DNA of 64,000 nt. Source: FEB-7 sp963698265 (lineage in GTDB: Bacteria > Pseudomonadota > Gammaproteobacteria > Burkholderiales > Usitatibacteraceae). The notes beneath the pieces are model-generated. The model did no database searches. It saw nothing but the letters and a program-made list of their open reading frames with translations, and was not told the origin of the DNA. The stretch spans positions 434,001 through 498,000 of the forward strand of contig CAVOQC010000004.1 in the NCBI GenBank assembly GCA_963698265.1. Reading direction: 5' to 3'. Positions 8,445 to 17,643 of the stretch are shown here, one piece after another. Position 1 is the stretch's first letter; every line of letters starts with the position of its first letter. A program made the position numbers and the translations under genes.

Positions 8445-10403
8445 TCAGGCGGACTTCTTGTCGTTCACCTCGGTGTATTCGGCGTCGACCACGTTGCCGT
8501 CGTCCTTGCTCCCCGATCCCGTACCGGGCCCGGGGCCCGGCCCCGCGCCGCCCTCGGGCGGGCCGCCCGGCTGGCCCTTCGCCTGGGCATCGGCGTAGAG
8601 CCGCTCGCCGAGCTTCTGGGAGGCCGTGGCGAGCGCCTGGCTCTTCGCCTCGATCGTTGCCTTGTCGCCCGCCTTGAGGACCGCCTCGAGTTCCTTCGCC
8701 GCGGCCTCGATCGACTCCTTCTCCGCCGCCTCGACCTTGTCGCCGTGCTCGGCGAGGGACTTCCTCACCGAATGCAGCAGCTGGTCCGCCTGGTTGCGCG
8801 CGGTGACGAGATCGAGTTGCCTGCGGTCCTCGTCGGCGTGGGACTCCGCGTCCTTCACCATGCGCTGGATTTCCTCCTCCGTGAGGCCGGAGCTCGCCTT
8901 GATGGTGATCTTGGATTCCTTGCCGGTGGCCTTGTCCTTCGCGTTCACGTGCAGGATGCCGTTGGCGTCGATGTCGAACGTCACCTCGATCTGCGGCATG
9001 CCGCGCGGGGAAGGCGGAATTCCCTCGAGGTTGAACTGCCCCAGGCTCTTGTTGCCGGTGGCGACGTCGCGCTCGCCCTGCAGCACGTGGATCGTCACGG
9101 CGCCCTGGTTGTCCTCGGCGGTCGAGAAGACCTGCTGCGCCTTGGTCGGGATGGTGGTGTTCTTCTGGATCAACTTGGTCATCACCCCGCCGAGCGTCTC
9201 GATGCCGAGCGAGAGCGGCGTGACGTCCAGGAGGAGCACGTCCTTCACGTCGCCCTTGAGCACGCCACCCTGGATGGCCGCGCCCACGGCCACGGCCTCG
9301 TCCGGGTTCACGTCGCGGCGGGGCTCCTTGCCGAAGAACTCCTTCACCTTCTCCTGGACCTTCGGCATGCGGGTCATTCCGCCTACCAGGATCACGTCGC
9401 CGATGTCCGAGACTTTCACGCCCGCGTCCCTGATGGCGATGCGGCACGGCTCGATGGTCCGGTCCACGAGTTCCTCGACGAGCGACTCGAACTTGGCCCG
9501 CGTGACCTTCATGGTGAGGTGGGAGGGCGCACCCTCCGCCATGGCGATGTAGGGTTCGTTGATCTCGGTCTGCTGCGACGACGAGAGCTCGATCTTGGCG
9601 CGTTCGGCCGCCATCTTCACGCGCTGGAGCGCGATCGGGTCCTTGGACAGGTCGATGCCCGACTGCTTGCGGAACTCCTCGACGATGTAGTCGATCAGGC
9701 GCTGGTCGAAGTCCTCGCCGCCGAGAAACGTGTCGCCGTTGGTCGAGAGGACCTCGAACTGGTGCTCGTTGTCGACCACCGCGATTTCGATGATGGAGAT
9801 GTCGAACGTGCCGCCGCCCAGGTCGTAGACGGCGATCTTGCGGTCGCCCTCCCGCTTGTCGAGGCCGAAGGCGAGCGCGGCCGCCGTCGGCTCGTTGATG
9901 ATGCGCTTGACCTCGAGACCCGCGATCCGCCCCGCGTCCTTCGTGGCCTGGCGCTGCGAGTCGTTGAAGTAGGCGGGGACCGTGATCACCGCCTCGGTGA
10001 CGGGTTCGCCGAGGTAGTCCTCGGCCGTCTTCTTCATCTTGCGCAGCACCTCGGCCGAAACCTGCTGGGGCGCGATGCCCTTGCCGCGGACCTCGACCCA
10101 CGCGTCGCCGTTGTCCGCGCGCGAGATCTTGTAGGGCATGAGGCCGATGTCCTTCTTGACCTCCTTTTCCTCGAACCGGCGGCCGATGAGGCGCTTGACC
10201 GCGGTGAGGGTGTTTTTCGCGTTGGTGACCGCCTGGCGCTTGGCTGTCGCGCCCACGAGGATCTCGTCATTGTCGGTGTACGCGACGATGGAGGGCGTCG
10301 TGCGCGCGCCCTCGCTGTTCTCGATGACCTTGGGCTTGCCGCCCTCCATGATCGCCACGCAGGAATTGGTGGTCCCCAGGTCGATGCCGATGATCTTTCC
10401 CAT
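8445..10403 (-). CDS. dnaK: Chaperone DnaK (Hsp70)
   Basis: 652-aa Hsp70. ATPase-domain signatures: IGIDLGTTNSCVAI at the start, VYDLGGGTFDISII (about 190), and VILVGGMTRMP (about 335). Then the linker DVLLLDVTPLSLGIETLGG, the substrate-binding domain and a Gly/Pro-rich tail ending in EYTEV. ATG at 10403. It binds exposed hydrophobic segments with DnaJ and GrpE. A sigma32-type promoter lies upstream at 10436-10464, in addition to the grpE promoter. Confidence 0.98.
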   Translation of the reverse strand: MGKIIGIDLGTTNSCVAIMEGGKPKVIENSEGARTTPSIVAYTDNDEILVGATAKRQAVTNAKNTLTAVKRLIGRRFEEKEVKKDIGLMPYKISRADNGDAWVEVRGKGIAPQQVSAEVLRKMKKTAEDYLGEPVTEAVITVPAYFNDSQRQATKDAGRIAGLEVKRIINEPTAAALAFGLDKREGDRKIAVYDLGGGTFDISIIEIAVVDNEHQFEVLSTNGDTFLGGEDFDQRLIDYIVEEFRKQSGIDLSKDPIALQRVKMAAERAKIELSSSQQTEINEPYIAMAEGAPSHLTMKVTRAKFESLVEELVDRTIEPCRIAIRDAGVKVSDIGDVILVGGMTRMPKVQEKVKEFFGKEPRRDVNPDEAVAVGAAIQGGVLKGDVKDVLLLDVTPLSLGIETLGGVMTKLIQKNTTIPTKAQQVFSTAEDNQGAVTIHVLQGERDVATGNKSLGQFNLEGIPPSPRGMPQIEVTFDIDANGILHVNAKDKATGKESKITIKASSGLTEEEIQRMVKDAESHADEDRRQLDLVTARNQADQLLHSVRKSLAEHGDKVEAAEKESIEAAAKELEAVLKAGDKATIEAKSQALATASQKLGERLYADAQAKGQPGGPPEGGAGPGPGPGTGSGSKDDGNVVDAEYTEVNDKKSA

Positions 10404-10435
10404 GTTCGCTGTCCTTGTTCTGAGCCTAGTTCGGA

Positions 10436-10464
10436 ATGTCGGGGGGAGGCGCCGCTATTTCAAG
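10436..10464 (-). promoter_or_regulatory. Sigma32 (RpoH) heat-shock promoter of dnaK
   Basis: On the minus strand CTTGAAA (10464-10458), a 13-bp spacer, then CCCCGACAT (10444-10436). This matches the RpoH consensus CTTGAAA-N(13-15)-CCCCATnT well. It lies in the grpE-dnaK gap and ends 33 bp before the dnaK start codon. Confidence 0.75.
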
Positions 10465-10486
10465 CGCCCGGGGGCGGTTGCTGCGG

Positions 10487-11011
10487 CTATCGGGCGCGCT
10501 CTCCGGCCACCATGACGAGCGCGGGCCGGACGACGCGGTCGTTCAGGAGGTAACCTTTCTGGAGCACGTTCACGACGGTATTGGGCTCCTGGTCCGCCTC
10601 CACCTGGCTCAGGGCCTGGTGGCGGCGGGGATCGAACTTCTCGCCCCGGGGATCGATCTCGGCGAGCGCGGCCTTCTCGAAAGCCGTCGAAAGCTGGCGG
10701 TAGGTGAGCTCCACGCCCGTGCGCAGGGACTCGATCGTCGGCGACTCGACGGCCAGGGCCGCCTCGAGGCTGTCGCGCACGGCGAGGAGATCCGAGGCGA
10801 AAGACTCGTTGCCGTACTTGTGTGCCCGCGCCACGTCGTCCGCGGCGCGGCGTCGCGTGTTTTCCGTCTCGGCCAGGGCGCGGAGGAACTCGTCGTTCAG
10901 CCGCGCAACTTCTGCCTCGGCCGCCGCGAGCCTGCCTGCCAGGTCCGCTTGCCCGGCTTCGGGCCCGGCCGGGGCATCCTGCCCCTGCCCGGGCGTGATG
11001 GGGTCGTCCAC
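10487..11011 (-). CDS. grpE: Nucleotide exchange factor GrpE
   Basis: 174-aa GrpE, which releases ADP from DnaK. Acidic/Gln-rich disordered N-terminus, a long helix (about 25-85; FLRALAETENTRRRAADD), and the C-terminal beta domain with GEKFDPRRHQALSQ and NTVVNVLQKGYLLNDRVVRPALVMV. First gene of grpE-dnaK-dnaJ, with a sigma32 promoter at 11051-11077. Confidence 0.96.
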   Translation of the reverse strand: MDDPITPGQGQDAPAGPEAGQADLAGRLAAAEAEVARLNDEFLRALAETENTRRRAADDVARAHKYGNESFASDLLAVRDSLEAALAVESPTIESLRTGVELTYRQLSTAFEKAALAEIDPRGEKFDPRRHQALSQVEADQEPNTVVNVLQKGYLLNDRVVRPALVMVAGERAR

Positions 11012-11050
11012 AGTGCTTCTCCCTGAAAAAAACAGAACCGTTGCGAAGCA

Positions 11051-11077
11051 ACTTGGGGCGGGCCCGGAAACTTCAAG
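11051..11077 (-). promoter_or_regulatory. Sigma32 (RpoH) heat-shock promoter of grpE
   Basis: Minus strand: CTTGAAG (11077-11071), a 12-bp spacer, CCCCAAGT (11058-11051), close to the RpoH consensus. A small GTTGC-TTC-GCAAC hairpin at 11040-11052 overlaps the predicted transcript start. No CIRCE repeat is seen, so control here is by sigma32 rather than HrcA. Confidence 0.7.
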
Positions 11078-11208
11078 GGATGCGCCCGTCCGACAAGCCC
11101 GAGGAAGCTTCCCGGAGGACTCGGAAGTTGCTGATTAAAAAGGGGAAGGTTGTCCACCGACACCGGCGCCCACGCCGGCCCGACGCGCTGCCCACCGGCT
11201 GTTTCGGA

Positions 11209-11574
11209 CTACCTGCGCGGTCCCGAATTGCGCGATCCCGACACGATCCAGCTCACCACCAGGGTGACCAGGCTGTAGAGGATCGAGCCGACGAGCGCGT
11301 CCAGGAAGCCCTGCACGTGGAAGCCCTTGACGATCTGCGCCACGAGCCAGAACAGGGCCGCGTTGATCACGAAGAGGAAGAGGCCGAGCGTCACGATCGT
11401 CACCGGCAGGGTGAGCACCACGAGGATCGGCCGGATGAGCGCATTGGCGAGCCCGAGCGCGAGCGCGGCGATCACCGCCGCGAAGAAGGTCTCCACGCGC
11501 ACGCCGGGATAGAGGTAGGCGACGGCAAGGAGTGCCAGCGCGCTGAGCAGCCATCGGAGCAGGAGATATCCCAT
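11209..11574 (-). CDS. Small four-helix membrane protein (phage-holin-family / Mycobact_4TM type)
   Basis: 121 aa from the ATG at 11574, 8 nt after the hemH stop. Four hydrophobic segments are visible (about residues 4-22, 27-45, 52-75, 88-112), with LANALIRPILVVLTLPVTIVTLG between the second and third, the hallmark of a widespread bacterial family often labelled phage holin family IV. Nothing else phage-like is nearby; it is probably an ordinary inner-membrane protein of unknown role co-transcribed with hemH. Confidence 0.75.
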   Translation of the reverse strand: MGYLLLRWLLSALALLAVAYLYPGVRVETFFAAVIAALALGLANALIRPILVVLTLPVTIVTLGLFLFVINAALFWLVAQIVKGFHVQGFLDALVGSILYSLVTLVVSWIVSGSRNSGPRR

Positions 11575-11582
11575 GCCGGTGC

Positions 11583-12683
11583 CTATTTCCCCGCGCCCAG
11601 CGCGCGCGCGCGCGCCGCGGATTCGCGTGCCTCGGCCTCGGCCGCCGCGGCGTCCCAGTCGCGGCTCGCCCAGCCGTGGAGGTTCTCGAGCGCGACGATG
11701 GTGAGGGCCGTCATGAACGGTTGCGAGTCGTTCGTGGTGGGGATGTAGTGGAACTCGCGGCCGCCGGCCGCGCGGTAAGTCTCGCGGCCCTCGATTGCGA
11801 TCTCCTCGAGGGTCTCCAGGCAATCGGCCGCGAACCCCGGGCAGATCACGTCGACGCGCCCCGTGCCCTTCGCGCCGAGTTCGGCGAGGGTCTGCGCGGT
11901 GTAGGGCTTGAGCCATTCCGCGCGCCCGAAGCGCGACTGGAAGGTGACGAGCGTGCGCTCGTCGTCCCAGCCGAGTTCCGTGGCGATGAGGCGCGCGCTC
12001 TTGCGGCACTCGCAGTGGTACGGGTCGCCCTTGTCGAGCGAAAAGCGCGGCAGGCCGTGGAAGCTCATCACGAGCCGGTCCGGGCGGCCGTGCTTCATCC
12101 AGTAGTCGTTCACGCCCTTCGCGATGGCCTTCACGTAGGCGGGGTGGTCGTGGAAGCCGCGCACCGTCCGGATCGCGGGCACGTTGCGCAGGCGGGAGAG
12201 CGCCGCGCCGACCGCGTCGACCACGGAGCCGGTCGTGCTCGCCGCGTACTGCGGATAGAGGGGCAGCACGAGGATGCGGTCGCAGGCCTTGCCGCGTAGC
12301 GCCGCGATGCCCTCGGCGATGCCGGGGCTGCCGTACCGGCAGGCCCCGGCGACCGCGAGCGGCGATTTCACGCGCTCGCCCAGGAAACCGCGCAGCAGCT
12401 GGACCTGCCGTTCGAGGTGCACGCGCAGCGGCGAGCCGTCCTTCGTCCAGATGGCCGCGTACTTGGCCGCGCTCTTCGCCGGTCGCACGAGGAGGATGAA
12501 ACGCAGGATCACCCACCACGCCGCGCGCGGGATCTCCACCACGCGGGGATCCCACAGGAACTCCGACAGGTAGCGGCGCACCGCTCCCGCCGTGGGCGCA
12601 TCGGGCGTGCCGAGGTTCACGAGCAGGACGCCCGTGCGCGACCGGGTGCCGTGCGTGTAGGGCGGTTCGGGGAGGTAGGTCAT
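11583..12683 (-). CDS. hemH: Ferrochelatase
   Basis: 366 aa; inserts Fe2+ into protoporphyrin IX, the last step of haem b synthesis, fitting a window rich in cytochromes. Signatures: VLLVNLGTPDAPT at the N-terminus, LPLYPQYAASTTGS (about 160), the catalytic His in MSFHGLPRFSLDKGDPY (about 213), and GFAADCLETLEEIAIEG (about 285). The start codon abuts the hrcA stop with no gap. Confidence 0.96.
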   Translation of the reverse strand: MTYLPEPPYTHGTRSRTGVLLVNLGTPDAPTAGAVRRYLSEFLWDPRVVEIPRAAWWVILRFILLVRPAKSAAKYAAIWTKDGSPLRVHLERQVQLLRGFLGERVKSPLAVAGACRYGSPGIAEGIAALRGKACDRILVLPLYPQYAASTTGSVVDAVGAALSRLRNVPAIRTVRGFHDHPAYVKAIAKGVNDYWMKHGRPDRLVMSFHGLPRFSLDKGDPYHCECRKSARLIATELGWDDERTLVTFQSRFGRAEWLKPYTAQTLAELGAKGTGRVDVICPGFAADCLETLEEIAIEGRETYRAAGGREFHYIPTTNDSQPFMTALTIVALENLHGWASRDWDAAAAEAEARESAARARALGAGK

Positions 12684-13709
12684 TCAGTGCTGCGACAGCG
12701 CCGACGAGATCAGCTTCGCGGTCACATCGACGATCGGAATGACCCGTTCGTAGGCCATGCGGGTGGGGCCGATGACGCCGACGGTGCCCACGACCCTGCC
12801 GTCGACCTCGTAGGGCGCGGTCACGATGGAGCACTCGTCGAGCGGCACCAGGAGGGAGTCGCCGCCGATGAAGATCTTCACGCCTTCGGCGCGCTCGCTC
12901 TCGTCCAGGAGCCCGAGGAGCTGCGCCTTGCGCTCGAACAGGTCGAAGAGCTTGCGCAGGCGCGCGCGGTCCGAGGACAGGGCCTCGACCTCGAGGAGGT
13001 TCCTCTCGCCGGAGAGCACCACGCCGTCCCCGGGCTGGCGCATCGCCTCGCCGCCCGTTTCGATGGCTGCGCGCATGAGCGCGGAAATGTCGCGGTGCAA
13101 ATCGAGGAGCTCGCTGCGCACGCGGCTCGCGATGGTGGCGAAGTCGAGGCCGGCGTAGAGCTGGTTGATGGCATTGGCGGCCTCGACCAGCTGCGCGGGG
13201 CTGTAGGGCCGGTCCGTGAGGAGCACGCGGTTCTGCACCTCGCCGTCGGAGGCGACGATGATCAGCAGCACGCGCTTCTCCGAGAGGTGGAAGAACTCCA
13301 CGTGCCGCAGCGAAGCCCGGCGCCGCGGGGAGACCACCACGCCTGCGAAATGGGTGAGGTCGGACAGGAGTTGCGAGGCCGCCGCGACGACGCGGTGGGG
13401 GTCGTCCGGCAGGAGGCTCTCCTCGATCTGGGCGCGCTCGACCTCCTCCAGGGGGCGCACGGTGAGCAGCGTGTCGACGAAGAACCGGTAGCCCTTCGGC
13501 GTGGGCACGCGCCCCGCGGAGGTGTGCGGGCTCGCGACGAAACCCATTTCCTCGAGATCGGCCATGACGTTGCGGATGGTGGCCGGCGAGAGTTCGAGGC
13601 TCGAGGCCCGGGAGAGCACCCGGGAACCCACGGGCTGGCCGTCCGCGATGTAGCGCTCCACGAGGATCTTGAGCAGGGCTTGCGCGCGATCGTTGAGCAT
13701 GGGGGTCAT
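12684..13709 (-). CDS. hrcA: Heat-inducible transcription repressor HrcA
   Basis: 341 aa (338 if translation starts at the second ATG, 13700, MLNDRAQALLK, the commoner form). N-terminal winged helix (SPATIRNVMADLEEMGFV, SAGRVPTPKGYRFF) and the C-terminal GAF-like region ending in VIGPTRMAYERVIPIVD. HrcA binds CIRCE operators, classically at groESL. No CIRCE repeat is visible in this window and the dnaK genes here have sigma32 promoters, so its targets are elsewhere. Transcribed divergently from nadK. Confidence 0.95.
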   Translation of the reverse strand: MTPMLNDRAQALLKILVERYIADGQPVGSRVLSRASSLELSPATIRNVMADLEEMGFVASPHTSAGRVPTPKGYRFFVDTLLTVRPLEEVERAQIEESLLPDDPHRVVAAASQLLSDLTHFAGVVVSPRRRASLRHVEFFHLSEKRVLLIIVASDGEVQNRVLLTDRPYSPAQLVEAANAINQLYAGLDFATIASRVRSELLDLHRDISALMRAAIETGGEAMRQPGDGVVLSGERNLLEVEALSSDRARLRKLFDLFERKAQLLGLLDESERAEGVKIFIGGDSLLVPLDECSIVTAPYEVDGRVVGTVGVIGPTRMAYERVIPIVDVTAKLISSALSQH

Positions 13710-13749
13710 TGTACGAAAAATCGGAGGGTCCGGAGGCGGGGTTTCGCCT

Positions 13750-13777
13750 TTGTTTGCAGGGGGCGCTGTGATCTAAT
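13750..13777 (+). promoter_or_regulatory. Putative sigma70 promoter of nadK
   Basis: TTGTTT (13750-13755), 16-bp spacer, TCTAAT (13772-13777). The -10 ends 7 nt before the ATG at 13785, so a transcript from it would be leaderless or nearly so. This argues against the in-frame ATG at 13776, which overlaps the -10. Confidence 0.4.
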
Positions 13778-13784
13778 GCGCTCC

Positions 13785-14660
13785 ATGCCCACGCCCTTCA
13801 AGACCGTGGCCGTCGTCGGCAAGAGCGACGCCACGGTGCTCCCGGAAATGCTCGACCAGGTGGTGGCCGTGCTCCGTTCCCGCGGCGCCGCGGTGCTCAT
13901 GGACACGCGCACCGCCCGGGCCGCTCGCGCGCCGCCGGACGAGGCGATGGCGCTCGGCGAGCTGCCGGCCCGGTCCGACCTCGCGGTGGTGGTGGGTGGC
14001 GACGGGACGCTCCTGTCCTGCGCGAGGCTCATGGTCGCCCACGGCGTGCCGCTCATCGGCGTGAATCTCGGACGGCTGGGCTTCCTCACCGACGTTCCGT
14101 CGGGCAAGGTGTCGGAGACGCTCTCGGCCGTGCTGGACGGGGACTACGTCGCCGAGGAAAGGCTCCTGCTGGGCGCGCGCGTCATGCGCGCGGGCCGCGA
14201 GATTTTCGCCACGCAGGCCATGAACGACGTGGTCGTCAGCCGCGCGGGAGCCGGCAGCATGATCGAGTTCTCCGTGCACGTGGACGGCGAGTTCATCTAC
14301 AGCCTGCGGGCCGACGGCATCATCGCCGCCACACCCACGGGTTCCACGGCGTACGCGCTATCGGCGGGAGGGCCCATCCTCCACCCGGGGCTGTCGGCCA
14401 TCGCGCTCGTGCCGATCTCGCCGCACACGCTGTCGAACCGGCCGGTGGCGATCCGCAGTTCGTCGCGCATCGACATCATCCTCGTCCGGGGTCCCGGGGC
14501 CCGCGCCAACTTCGACGTGCAGTCGCATGTCGACCTGGAGGCCGACGACGTGGTGGGAATCGCCGCCGCCGAGAAGCCGGCGATCCTCCTCCATCCGCGC
14601 GGCTACCGGTACTTCTCGATGCTGCGCGACAAGCTGCGCTGGAACGAGCGCAACGCCTGA
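13785..14660 (+). CDS. nadK: NAD kinase
   Basis: Phosphorylates NAD to NADP. 291 aa from the ATG at 13785 (MPTPFKTVAVVGK); an in-frame ATG at 13776 adds three residues but overlaps a likely -10 box. Signature GGDGTLLS (about residue 68), NLGRLGFLTDV, QAMNDVVVSR and the Gly-rich TPTGSTAYALSAGGPI block. Followed 16 nt later by recN, an arrangement common in proteobacteria. Confidence 0.95.
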   Translation: MPTPFKTVAVVGKSDATVLPEMLDQVVAVLRSRGAAVLMDTRTARAARAPPDEAMALGELPARSDLAVVVGGDGTLLSCARLMVAHGVPLIGVNLGRLGFLTDVPSGKVSETLSAVLDGDYVAEERLLLGARVMRAGREIFATQAMNDVVVSRAGAGSMIEFSVHVDGEFIYSLRADGIIAATPTGSTAYALSAGGPILHPGLSAIALVPISPHTLSNRPVAIRSSSRIDIILVRGPGARANFDVQSHVDLEADDVVGIAAAEKPAILLHPRGYRYFSMLRDKLRWNERNA

Positions 14661-14676
14661 GGCAACGGCCTGCGCC

Positions 14677-16386
14677 ATGCTCCGCGCCCTCGCGCTTCGC
14701 GACTTCGTGATCGTCAAGTCGCTCGACCTGGAACTCGCCACGGGATTCACCGCGCTCACCGGCGAGACCGGCGCGGGCAAGTCGATCCTCGTGGACGCGC
14801 TGGGCCTCGTCCTGGGGAGCCGCGCCGATCCGGGCGTGATCCGGCCCGGGGCCGACCGCGCCGATCTCAGCGCGGAATTCGACGTGAGCGGCCTCGAGCC
14901 CGCGCGCCGCTGGCTCGCAGCCAACGACCTGGAGGAGGGCGAAGGCGACGCCTGCCTCGTGCGCCGCACCATCGACCGCGCGGGCCGCTCGCGCGGATTC
15001 GTCAACGGCCGGCCCGCCACGGCCTCGCAGCTGCGCGAGCTGGGCGAGCGCCTGGTGGACATCCACGGGCAGCACGAGCATCAGTGGCTCTCGCAGCGCG
15101 ACTACCAGCGCCGGCTCCTCGACGCCTTTGGCGGTTCGGAGGCCGATGCGGAAGCGGTAGCGCAGCTTCACGGCGTCTGGAGGCGCGCCGCGCAGGCGCG
15201 CGAGGCCCGGGAGCGCGCCGAGGCTTCCTCGGTCCGGGAGCGCGAGTTCCTGGGCGGCGAGATCCGCGACCTGGAAGCACTCGGCTTCACGCACGAGTCG
15301 TGGGCCCGGGAGACGGCCGAGCACCGTCGCCTCGCCCATGCGCAGGAACTCATCCTCCACTGCCGTTCGGCGCTCGAGGCCGTCGACGAGGCCGAGCCGA
15401 GTGCCACCGCGCTCATCGCCGCCGCGTCCGCGAGGCTGGCCCAGGCTGCCGAGGTCGACCCGGCGCTCGTCCAGGCGCAACGCGACCTCGAGGGTGCCGC
15501 CGCGCACGCCGCCGAGGCGGCGCACCAGTTGCGCCGTTACCTGCAGGGCGTCGAGCCCGATCCCGCGCGGCTGGACGTGCTGGACCGGCGCCTTCGCGCC
15601 GTGCACGACGCGGCGCGGCGCCTGCGCGTGGAACCGGCCGGGCTGCCGGAGGCGCTCGCCGAGCGCCGCGCACGGCTCGAGGACATCGGCGGCGACCAGA
15701 GCATAGAGGTTCTTCGCGAACGCGAAGCGGCCGCCGGCGCCGCGTGCGCCAAGGCAGCCAGGGCGTTGTCCGCGAAGCGGCGCGAGGCCGCCCGCCGGCT
15801 CGGCGAGGAAGTCACGAGCCGACTCCAGGGCCTCGCCATGGAAGGCGGCAGCCTCGACGTGCACCTCGAGCTGCTTGCGGAACCGGCAGCATGCGGACTG
15901 GAGTCGGTCGAATTCCGCGTGGCGGCCCATGCGGGACAGCCCGCCGGGCCGGTCGGCAAAGTGGCCTCCGGCGGGGAGCTCTCGCGCCTGGCGCTCGCCC
16001 TGCAGGTCCTGATGGGGGGGCGCGCCGGAATCCCGACCCTCGTGTTCGACGAGGTGGATGCGGGGATCGGCGGGCGGGTCGCGGAGATCGTCGGTTCCCT
16101 GCTGGCGGAGCTTTCGCGCCATCACCAGGTGCTGTGCGTGACGCACCTGCCGCAGGTGGCCGCCTGCGCCCGCCACCAGTTGCGGGTGACCAAGCAGGCG
16201 CGAGGGGGCGGCACGCTCGCGACGGTGGAACCGCTCGACGCCGCGGGCCGCGTGGAGGAGATCGCGCGCATGCTGGGCGGGGCGCGCATCACGGAAACGA
16301 CGCGGCGGCACGCCGGGGAAATGCTGGGGCAGGTTGCCGCTCCCGACGGGCACGGGAAGTCCAGGGTCGCCGGGCGAGCGCGCTAG
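14677..16386 (+). CDS. recN: DNA repair protein RecN
   Basis: 569-aa SMC-like ATPase acting in double-strand-break repair. Walker A GETGAGKSILVDAL (about residue 30) with the typical MLRALALRDFVIVKSLDLEL opening, a long coiled-coil centre (about 150-380), the ABC signature ASGGELSRLALALQ (about 430) and Walker B LVFDEVDAGIGG (about 455). The start chosen is the first residue of the conserved N-terminus; the frame continues open upstream inside nadK. Confidence 0.96.
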   Translation: MLRALALRDFVIVKSLDLELATGFTALTGETGAGKSILVDALGLVLGSRADPGVIRPGADRADLSAEFDVSGLEPARRWLAANDLEEGEGDACLVRRTIDRAGRSRGFVNGRPATASQLRELGERLVDIHGQHEHQWLSQRDYQRRLLDAFGGSEADAEAVAQLHGVWRRAAQAREARERAEASSVREREFLGGEIRDLEALGFTHESWARETAEHRRLAHAQELILHCRSALEAVDEAEPSATALIAAASARLAQAAEVDPALVQAQRDLEGAAAHAAEAAHQLRRYLQGVEPDPARLDVLDRRLRAVHDAARRLRVEPAGLPEALAERRARLEDIGGDQSIEVLREREAAAGAACAKAARALSAKRREAARRLGEEVTSRLQGLAMEGGSLDVHLELLAEPAACGLESVEFRVAAHAGQPAGPVGKVASGGELSRLALALQVLMGGRAGIPTLVFDEVDAGIGGRVAEIVGSLLAELSRHHQVLCVTHLPQVAACARHQLRVTKQARGGGTLATVEPLDAAGRVEEIARMLGGARITETTRRHAGEMLGQVAAPDGHGKSRVAGRAR

Positions 16387-16416
16387 CGCGGCGCAGCGGA
16401 CATCGGAGGCAAGGGC

Positions 16417-17643
16417 ATGGAAGTCGCGTCGGGCAAGGTGGGGCTGGTTCTCGCGGGCGGTGGCGCGCGGGCCGCCTACCAGGTGGGCGTGCTCCAGGCG
16501 ATCAAGGAGATGCTTCCGGATCCAAAGGTCAACCCGTTCCCGATCATCGGCGGGACGTCCGCCGGCGCGGTCAACGCCGGCGCGCTGGCCTGCAACGCGG
16601 ACGACTTCGGCAAGGCGGTGGACAACCTCCTGGACGTGTGGCGCAACTTCGAGCCCCGCCATGTCTACCGGTCGGACTTCGCCGGCGTGGCGGCCAACAG
16701 CGCGCGGTGGCTCGCGTCGCTCTTCTTCGGCGCCGTCGTGCGAGACCGGCGCGTCTCGCTGCTCGACAACCGGCCGCTCGCAGCCCTCCTCGCGAGAAAG
16801 CTCGAGTTCGATCGCATCCCGGACAACATCGCCGCGGGCGCGCTGGATGCGCTCGCCATCACCTGCTCGGGCTACACCTCGGGGCAGAGCGTCACCTTCT
16901 TCGAGGGGGCCGCGCACCTGGGCGCGTGGAAGCGGTCGCAGCGCGTGGGCATCCGGGCGAAGATCCAGGTGGAGCACCTGATGGCCTCGAGCGCGATCCC
17001 GTTTCTCTTTCCCGCGCACAAGCTGAACCGCGAGTTCTTCGGCGACGGGTCGATGCGCCAGATCGCGCCAGTCAGTCCCGCACTGCACCTGGGGGCCGAT
17101 CGCGTGGTCGTGGTGGGCACGGCCAGGATCCGCAACGAAGACCCGGAGCGCACCCGGGGCGATATCTATCCCACGCTCGCACAGGTGGCCGGCCACGTCA
17201 TGAACTCCATCTTCCTCGACAGCCTTGCCGTGGACATCGAGCGCCTGGAGCGCATCAACCGCACGATCAGCGCGGTGCCCCGGGACCGACTTCGCCAGCT
17301 CGGGCTCACGCTGCACCATGTCGATGTCCTCGTGATGACGCCTTCGCAGCCGCTGGATACCATCGCGATCCGGCACCTGCGCAGCCTGCCGTGGACGATC
17401 CGCTTCCTCCTGCGCCTGGTCGGGGCCATGCGCCGCGGCGGGGCGAACCTCGCGAGCTACCTGCTCTTCGAGCAGGGCTATTGCCGGGAGCTCGTGAACC
17501 TGGGCTACCACGACACGATGAAGCGCCGCGACGAGGTCGAGGCCTTTCTCGGGGGGGCCATGTGCCCGGTGCCCGGCGCCTACGCGCGCACCGTGAAGTT
17601 CTTCGTGCCGCCGGAGAAGGCGCCCGAAGCCGGAGCGCCCTGA
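16417..17643 (+). CDS. Patatin-like phospholipase
   Basis: 408-aa serine lipid acyl hydrolase. Oxyanion-hole glycines GGGARAAYQVGVL (about residue 13), nucleophile Ser in GGTSAGAVN (about 48) and the catalytic Asp in FGDGSMRQIAPV (about 210). ATG at 16417 has GGAGG 7-10 nt upstream. Probably a membrane-lipid phospholipase; the exact substrate is unknown. Its TGA shares one base with the ATG of the following thioesterase. Confidence 0.88.
   Translation: MEVASGKVGLVLAGGGARAAYQVGVLQAIKEMLPDPKVNPFPIIGGTSAGAVNAGALACNADDFGKAVDNLLDVWRNFEPRHVYRSDFAGVAANSARWLASLFFGAVVRDRRVSLLDNRPLAALLARKLEFDRIPDNIAAGALDALAITCSGYTSGQSVTFFEGAAHLGAWKRSQRVGIRAKIQVEHLMASSAIPFLFPAHKLNREFFGDGSMRQIAPVSPALHLGADRVVVVGTARIRNEDPERTRGDIYPTLAQVAGHVMNSIFLDSLAVDIERLERINRTISAVPRDRLRQLGLTLHHVDVLVMTPSQPLDTIAIRHLRSLPWTIRFLLRLVGAMRRGGANLASYLLFEQGYCRELVNLGYHDTMKRRDEVEAFLGGAMCPVPGAYARTVKFFVPPEKAPEAGAP

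Noticed and set aside
10404..11208. CIRCE/HrcA operator near grpE-dnaK
   Set aside because: No TTAGCACTC-N9-GAGTGCTAA repeat; both promoters read as sigma32 type.
11209..11574. Prophage trace suggested by a holin-family membrane protein
   Set aside because: The family name is misleading; neighbours are hemH and heat-shock genes and no phage gene is present.
14476..17511. A 1011-codon open frame on the minus strand
   Set aside because: Antisense to recN and the patatin gene; composition is Arg/Pro/Gly-rich and no domain is visible.
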